Source of the DNA: Hyphomicrobiales bacterium
Lineage (GTDB): Bacteria > Pseudomonadota > Alphaproteobacteria > Rhizobiales > Beijerinckiaceae
Length of the DNA stretch: 13,852 nucleotides
Reading direction: 5' to 3'
Assembly (NCBI GenBank): GCA_947374125.1
Contig: CANCAR010000055.1
Coordinates: 1-13,852, forward strand
The stretch's first letter is position 1; the number at the start of each line of letters is the position of its first letter. The notes beneath the pieces are model-generated. The model was not told the origin of the DNA. It saw only the letters and a program-made list of their open reading frames with translations, and ran no database searches. A program made the translations under genes and the position numbers. Shown here one piece after another: positions 13,778 to 13,852 of this stretch.

Positions 13778-13852
13778 AGTTAACTCAAGGCTCTCCCGAA
13801 AAGTGGAGTAAAGTTGGGTCTCAGGTCACTGTCTATCGGCCACTTCAAGAAC
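13778..13852. other. Unassigned 75-base flank to the right of the insertion sequence
   Basis: No gene is visible in this stretch. It holds the 8-bp palindrome AGTTAACT (13778-13785), the motif CAGGTCA (13822-13828) that is the exact inverse of the IS left tip TGACCTG, and CACTTCAAG at 13841-13849. That 9-mer also occurs at 13771-13779 across the inferred IS right boundary, 70 bases earlier. It may be the remnant of a second mobile element or the genuine end of this one. Confidence 0.4.

Noticed and set aside
12543..13828. IS right boundary at 13828 based on exact CAGGTCA
   Set aside because: Only about seven bases match at the tip, whereas the 13734-13777 segment matches the left end over more than 30 bases; kept as an alternative in the findings.

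Overview
The window looks like a chromosomal segment of an alphaproteobacterium, most likely of the Hyphomicrobiales (Rhizobiales) type. This rests on the housekeeping gene set: a Do-family protease, RarA, CrcB, an RluC-like pseudouridine synthase, the F1-ATPase chaperone ATP12 and propionyl-CoA carboxylase. It also rests on a BrnT/BrnA module of the kind first characterised in Brucella and on an intergenic palindromic repeat resembling rhizobial mosaic elements. The genus cannot be named from the sequence. No rRNA, tRNA or CRISPR array was found.

Layout. (1) 2-1998: the C-terminal part of a two-PDZ Do/DegP-type periplasmic protease, overlapping rarA by one base. (2) 1999-4407: a compact accessory island holding a toxin-first HigB/HigA pair, a toxin-first BrnT/BrnA pair with overlapping genes, and, on the opposite strand, an Abi_C-domain abortive-infection-like protein with a HEPN-like R-x6-H motif. 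(3) 4408-6679: a tight co-directional run of crcB (fluoride channel), an RluC-family synthase (ATGA overlap) and the ATP12 chaperone (5-base gap). (4) 6746-8278: pccB, the carboxyltransferase subunit of propionyl-CoA carboxylase. (5) 8290-8401: a large, nearly symmetrical palindromic repeat between convergent genes. (6) 8414-9852 on the minus strand: an alpha/beta hydrolase and a GT2 glycosyltransferase, translationally coupled. (7) 10005-10463: a small protein of unknown function. (8) 10529-12535: pccA, the biotin carboxylase/biotin carrier subunit. (9) 12543-13777: an IS3-family insertion sequence starting 7 bases after the pccA stop codon, with a canonical A AAA AAG frameshift site. The last 75 bases are unassigned.

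How the genes work together. PccA and PccB together form the biotin-dependent enzyme that converts propionyl-CoA to methylmalonyl-CoA; here their genes are separated by a 2.2-kb insert containing two antisense genes. HigBA and BrnTA are type II toxin-antitoxin modules, and with the Abi_C protein they form a small candidate defence or stress island. The higBA promoter region carries the clearest operator-like structure in the window: two 13-base direct repeats exactly 21 bases apart, the second overlapping a 6-bp-arm palindrome. I did not find a clearly new multi-gene system. The best candidates for follow-up are the toxin/Abi island, the 112-base palindromic repeat, and the insertion sequence whose right boundary is ambiguous and which lacks an evident target duplication.
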